DNA of 64,000 nucleotides from contig NC_079487.1 of NCBI RefSeq assembly GCF_020520425.1, forward strand, positions 128,424,385-128,488,384. The letters run 5' to 3'. Positions 59,628-64,000 of the stretch are shown here, piece by piece (positions within the stretch are counted from its first letter, which is position 1; the number at the start of each line of letters is the position of its first letter). The position numbers and the translations under genes were made by a program. This DNA comes from Spinacia oleracea (taxonomy: Eukaryota > Streptophyta > Magnoliopsida > Caryophyllales > Amaranthaceae). Below the pieces are notes generated by a model that worked only from the letters and a program-made list of their open reading frames with translations, was not told the DNA's origin and made no database searches.

Positions 59628-61081
59628 AGGGATGGCAAACGGGCGGGGCGGATGCGGGTACCCCTCCCCCGTACCCGCCAAAATATTTTTCACCTGTCAC
59701 CTACCTGCCACCCGCAGCGGGTATAATTTTCACATCTATGCGGGTATAATTTTCACATCGCACCCGCTCCACCACCCAAGTGGATATCCATTGTCCACCT
59801 GTACCCGCCTGCCGCCCTGCCCCATAATATAAACAAATCATCTTTTAAGCTACTAATATGCGCAAGATGACAATACACAACCAATTTTAAAAAATCCATC
59901 ATATTTCTCAAGTAAAAATAAATCAGTATTACAAGTTAAAAATCTGAATACTTAGAGAAATAAACAAAGCTCAATAGATACAATGCAACATTTGCTCCAT
60001 ATCCAATCTTGTATCATCTTCATCATCGTCGTCCTCTAATTATACAATTAGAGTGTTACCGTAGTGATTAATTTATTTCAAAGTTAACACGAAGTCCAAC
60101 TTTAAACTGTCACATGTCATCTATTTATCAAACAAACAAACAAATCAACCCAACATAGTATGAAATAATAATCAAAACACCCACCTAGTTCCTGTTACAA
60201 GAACAAAAACTAGAAAATAAACAAAACCCTAACTCATGTTTTAACTTCAATTAACAACAAGAAACTAATGTGAATTACCAAGAAATTCAACCAAACACTA
60301 AAACCATCAAGTTAATCTGTTAATATTAATAAATTTATTCAAATTACCAAATGGTGTTCAAACTTAAACGAAAAGGCAAGAGAAAAGGGATTTCTATACG
60401 TATTAAATTACCTACGATTTTGCGATCGATGACACCTCTATCATCCGCGGTGGCCGGCTGCAAAAACAGAGATTGAGAATAGATAGGTCGGGGGCGGCAG
60501 TGTCCGACGATAATGGTGGTGGGACGGTGGTGGGACGGTGAGGGAGAGGGGGAGGCGTGAACAACAGGGAGTCAGGGGCTTGTAATGGGCTTGTAATATT
60601 TGGGCTTTAGGTAAAACGTAAATACTTCCTCCGTTTTTTTAATACTCGCAACGTTTGTTACATTCACGCATGTCAATGCACAACTTTGGTCATTTATATC
60701 AAAAAGTTGATATTTTGAAAATACACGTTGAAACGAATTTAACAATATCTCACATGACTATGTTTTATCTTATATAAAAAACAACAAGAATAGTCAAAGT
60801 AAATTATAGAATAGTGTAAAAAGTCCATTGCGAGTATTAAAAGACGGAGAAAGTATAAAGTTTCATTTTGCGGGTACAATACAGGCGGGTGGGGCGGGCG
60901 GGTGGATGCGGGGCGGGGTAGGCGGGTATGTCCTCATATCCACCACCTACTCGTCACCTATGGCGGGTATGACTATTCATATCCATACCCGCCCACTACC
61001 CACCAAAGTCATATCCATACCCGCTCCAATTGGAGCGGGTGCGGTACGAAACCCACGAAATTGTACCCACTTGCCATCCCT
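59628..61081. mobile_element. hAT-like non-autonomous element, about 1.45 kb
   Basis: The left end AGGGATGGCAAACGGG and the right end CCCACTTGCCATCCCT are inverted. GGGTACCC-like GC-rich subterminal repeats (CGGGTAT, ACCCGC) lie next to each. TIRs starting AGGGATGGCAA are common among plant hAT relatives. Flanking words CATTGTGT (59619) and AATTGTGT (61082) agree at 7 of 8 bases, which suits the hAT 8-bp duplication. No transposase is present. The middle (59830-60600) is non-repetitive, with a CG-rich piece near 60430-60560 (GGCCGGCTGC, GGTGGTGGGACGG) that may be captured host DNA. A Stowaway lies nested at 60625-60853. Confidence 0.7.
60625..60853. mobile_element. Stowaway MITE nested in the hAT-like element
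   Basis: The left end CTTCCTCCGTTTTTTTAATACTC and the right end GAGTATTAAAAGACGGAGAAAG are inverted, with TA on each side (60623-60624, 60854-60855). It is 229 bp with no coding capacity. It must be younger than the element it sits in. Confidence 0.8.
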
Positions 61082-61096
61082 AATTGTGTTAGTCAA

Positions 61097-61518
61097 TCTA
61101 TTACTATATACTAAAAGAGACACCAGGAATGACACATGTTAATTCCTGGTGCGATTTTTTCCAGCCAAAAATCACTTTCCCAAAAAGTGAATCTGTTTTC
61201 TTTTATTTTTATTCTCTACCTTTTTTATAAACTATTTTTGTATGAAAACAAAATTTAGTTTATAAATTATGGAAATAATAGATACGACGTAATAATATTT
61301 ATTCTAGATTGGTAATATTTTAGTCAAATCGCTATAAAATATATCACTCAATATTTTGGTTAAATTACCATATTAGCATTTTAAATATACATATTAGATG
61401 AATTAATTTAAATGAATATGTTAAAAATGTTATAACTATGCAGTAGTTTGCGGGATATTCAGTTAAATATTTTGTGAAAAAATTATCAAAATCCGTGCAT
61501 GTACGGGATCTAATCTAG
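61097..61518 (+). mobile_element. Non-autonomous Helitron, 422 bp
   Basis: The element begins TCTATTACTATATACTAAAAG, a classic plant Helitron 5' terminus (TC first). It ends with a small GC hairpin, CCGTGCATGTACGG, nine bases before the terminal CTAG. It is inserted between A (61096) and T (61519), as Helitrons do, with no target duplication. A second stem, CACCAGGAAT..ATTCCTGGTG, lies near the 5' end. There is no helicase or Rep domain. Confidence 0.8.
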
Positions 61519-62862
61519 TTAAATAATAAATTTTACTTGGTATTTAATATTGATTAATAATGAAGGATAATAAGAAAATTCACCATTTGTTTGGAGTCAC
61601 TTGTAAACAAAGATTTTTTGATAATCAAAACACATAGATTATTTTTTTTGTATAAAAGAAATTATATTTCATACTTTGTATAAGTTAGTTTTTTGTTTAC
61701 GAAATAAAAGATTGATTTTTAATATTAAAAAAAGAATTTAAATGAAAGGTAAAAACGGCATTTCACAAAATACGCCGCCTCAAGCGTACCTTTATAATAG
61801 AGATTTTTATTGGGTCATTTCTTTTTTGTCGACTTGCTGCCAAAATCAGGTCAGGTTTTTTTTAGCTCTAGTTGATTTTTTATGGATTGATTGTTATTCG
61901 GGTGATTTTTTTTCCCGATTAAGTCTAATTAGTTAATAGACTGTTGTCAATGAGTTTATTTGGAGGAGAAATCGGTTTCAACACTCTACGACAACGTATA
62001 AGTTTGACGCTATTCATGACACAACTTTCTTAGCATCCCCGAAATCACGACTTGAGTTGAATCGTGTCAATTCAATATACTATCCACCACTAAATTCAGT
62101 TGATCAAATAATATCTAAATTAACTACGCTCCTACAATACAAAGAAGTTTGGTAGTGTTGTCAATCAACACCTAGTTTCTTACACCACTACGACAATCTA
62201 GCCTATGCAATGTTGTGAGTCATTAGATATGTTATTTATTGAGTTTCCTTGCATAGAAAATTCATCACTATTTTTATACTCATAATTATCAAGATATAGA
62301 GTGTTCAGTGCGGTGGACAACACATATCACCTCCTAATATAGTTATTGCATCACCCTCCACGAGCAGACAAACTATTGTGTGCATGTGTTACTTCAAGAG
62401 AGTTATATGTGTCATTTTACACATCATTTTATCTCCTTATCAAAGAAAATAACACTTTAATCATTACTTATCACGCAAACATAGATGTCTAAGCCTCAAC
62501 TCCATTACTTATTTTGTGATCAAAATTACTTAAAATGATTGTAGTTGAGCATTGTGTCACATTAAATTCATGTAAATTTCAAAGAAGTAGCAAAATATCA
62601 AAACAGAGACATTAGGTCCCAAAAACCTAAATAGTTGGCCCCACCCTTGATCTCATGTTCCTATCTCCCAAGCCCATATATGGACCCAAACATTATTGCT
62701 GCCTCTTCAACCTCAAATATCCAATCTTTCTCAATACAATTTCATATTTTCAACTTGTTAAGTCTGTCAAATACCAACCCACTTTACAACATCACCAGAG
62801 CAACAAACAGTGAGAATCCCTCATCAATCAAACCCTTCTCCATAATATTCCCTCAAAAAGTC
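61519..62862. other. Promoter-side intergenic DNA of the dioxygenase gene
   Basis: AT-rich DNA with no other gene seen. An open frame continues upstream of the chosen start (back to 62635) and includes an earlier in-frame ATG at about 62680 (MDPNIIAASS). It lacks family-like sequence and is more likely leader. Confidence 0.45.
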
Positions 62863-63362
62863 ATGTCAGAATCCAATATTATTGAAAATCATTCTTACCC
62901 ACCTATATTTCGCTCACCATTCAATGACACGACCAGAAAACTCGACCTGAAAGACGAGCAGGGAGAAGGGGCAGAGAGTACAGGGACCTTAGACCCTCTG
63001 CCCCTACCCCTGCCCTTAATTGATTTCCAGTGTTTGGACGATGAAAAACTCGACACGGCATGCAAGGAATGGGGAATATTTAGGTTGGAGAATCATGGGG
63101 TTCCAAGTAGTCTATTGAGGCAGCTACAGGAGCATGCCAAAACGTTGTTTCGGCTACCCTTTGAAGCCAAACAAGGCCTTGCTAAAAGATGCCCTATAAA
63201 ATACTTTTGGGGTACCCCTGCCCTTACTTCTTCAGGGGTAGCCCTTCTAAGAACAAGTGATGCCCTTAATATGGATTGGGTTGAAGGTCTTAATGTTCCT
63301 GTTTCTCAACTTCATCAACATCTCCAACACATTCATCATGATCCCTTGATTAATGATTTCAG
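62863..63362 (+). CDS. Gibberellin-oxidase-like 2OG-Fe(II) dioxygenase, first exon only
   Basis: Exon 1 gives 166 codons plus two bases, ending GATTTCAG|GTATTT. The rest lies beyond the right edge. The start MSESNIIENHSYPP was chosen because the sequence before it lacks family character. The conserved N-terminal (DIOX_N) half is clear: LPLIDFQCL (about 47-55), CKEWGIFRLENHGVP (about 66-80), LFRLPFEAKQ and KYFWGTPALTSSG (about 110-122). This pattern fits the GA2ox9/GA20ox-like side branch of gibberellin oxidases. These use 2-oxoglutarate, O2 and Fe(II), with the iron-binding HxD..H triad in exons not seen here. A role in gibberellin inactivation is likely but not demonstrable from this half. 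Confidence 0.8.
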
Positions 63363-63751
63363 GTATTTAGTTTAATACTAATCCTTTTATTTTCCCATTA
63401 TTATGTTGTTAAATGTTTTGTTTGGATATGTAAGATAAAAAAATAATACGGGGAGGTGGATTCAAACATATGATTTATCGTACACAGTTCTTGCTCTAAC
63501 CATTAAGTTAAGTTATCATTAATAATGTTATGCTAAATGTTATTATAAAGTCAGTCATCATAGTACTAGTTTGTGTCAGCATAAAATATAAATTAGTCAA
63601 AATATTTTATTAGTATGATGTAATGTAATGTAATGTAATGCATTAATCTGCACGTAAATCTCCACCATTTTTGCTTACAACTTTGTCACTTAGTCACCTA
63701 CTACAATTTATGTTTCCATGGTCATCAATTGTTTCAAGTTACTAGATTTAA

Positions 63752-63802
<51 letters not shown>

Positions 63803-64000
63803 TATTATTATTATTACTATATTTATTTTAAGAAGGATTAAGAAGACTCCATAATCATCATGCAAATTGCCTTACGTCTCATCCGCACAAAAGATTGTAA
63901 TATTGAAAATCCAAAACTACGGATTAGGTGTTTGTGAAGATGGATGTGGGCCGGCCCGGCCCAAAGCCCGATCCGACCCGACACGAAAAAAGTCCGGCGG
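63363..64000 (+). other. First intron of the dioxygenase gene, running off the edge
   Basis: It begins at the donor GTATTTAG and has no acceptor in the window. It contains a TAATG pentamer repeat (about 63618-63642), a long ATT microsatellite and, in the last 60 bases, GC-rich GGGCCGGCCCGGCCC. The GC-rich stretch looks like the start of a transposable element. Confidence 0.6.
63766..63817. repeat. ATT microsatellite
   Basis: About 16 ATT units with one interruption. Likely to vary in length between individuals. Confidence 0.9.

Noticed and set aside
62635-62862. Upstream in-frame extension of the dioxygenase exon
   Set aside because: It begins at TTG. Although an in-frame ATG (about 62680) follows, the residues lack any dioxygenase-family character, so the ATG at 62863 was preferred.

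Overview
The window is plant nuclear DNA from a eudicot. It is AT-rich and dense in introns with GT..AG borders, and full of Stowaway-type MITEs, Copia LTR elements, a Helitron and a tRNA-type SINE. The style of the repeats (many TACTCCGTA-like words and CTCCCTCCGTCCC Stowaway ends) fits the Caryophyllales/Amaranthaceae (spinach, beet, quinoa relatives), but that placement is inference, not proof.

Layout. 1-8.2 kb: gene-poor DNA with a long foldback MITE (1940-2876), a duplicated and inverted module array (2891-5240), two Stowaway-like MITEs, and a Mutator-like element (6717-8203) flanked by a 9-bp target duplication that carries protein-coding fragments on its minus strand (Pack-MULE type). 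9.0-10.3 kb: a two-exon TRM/LONGIFOLIA-type gene (minus). 11.3-12.4 kb: a degenerate GATCTG-rich minisatellite. 13.7-17.7 kb: an 11-coding-exon NOC2 ribosome-biogenesis gene (plus), followed by a SINE with a 15-bp target duplication. 18.6-19.3 kb: an intronless DUF1644 zinc-finger gene (minus). 19.7-34.9 kb: a nested pair of Copia retrotransposons. The outer one (minus, 275-bp LTRs identical as read) was interrupted by a second (plus, 1337-bp LTRs with one difference seen). Both insertions have intact 5-bp target duplications, so both are recent. 35.8-41.0 kb: a five-exon U-box/armadillo E3 ligase gene (minus, 1036 aa). 42.1-43.6 kb: a poly(A)-ended LINE-like or retroposed sequence. 44.7-49.4 kb: an eight-exon internal alternative NAD(P)H dehydrogenase gene (minus, 499 aa, ending in SRI). 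50.8-51.9 kb: a two-exon gene for a PSY-type sulfated peptide precursor (79 aa). 55.0-55.3 kb: the splicing factor PHF5A, apparently with a 4-kb intron in its 5' leader. 59.6-61.5 kb: a hAT-like non-autonomous element with a nested Stowaway, then a short non-autonomous Helitron. 62.9 kb to the right edge: the first exon of a gibberellin-oxidase-like 2OG-Fe(II) dioxygenase.

The host genes are ordinary housekeeping and signalling genes and do not form one pathway: NOC2 acts in 60S assembly, PHF5A in the SF3b complex, NDA in respiratory bypass, U-box E3 in protein turnover, PSY in growth signalling, and the dioxygenase probably in hormone turnover. The order NDA, PSY, PHF5A recalls a block on Arabidopsis chromosome 2 (locus numbers from memory), which supports calling the very short PSY gene. 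The most notable observations are that PSY gene and its synteny, the nested young Copia pair, the gene-fragment-bearing MULE, the duplicated inverted module at 2.9-5.2 kb, and the strikingly GC-rich repeat array in the leader of the inner Copia element. No tRNA, rRNA or CRISPR was seen.
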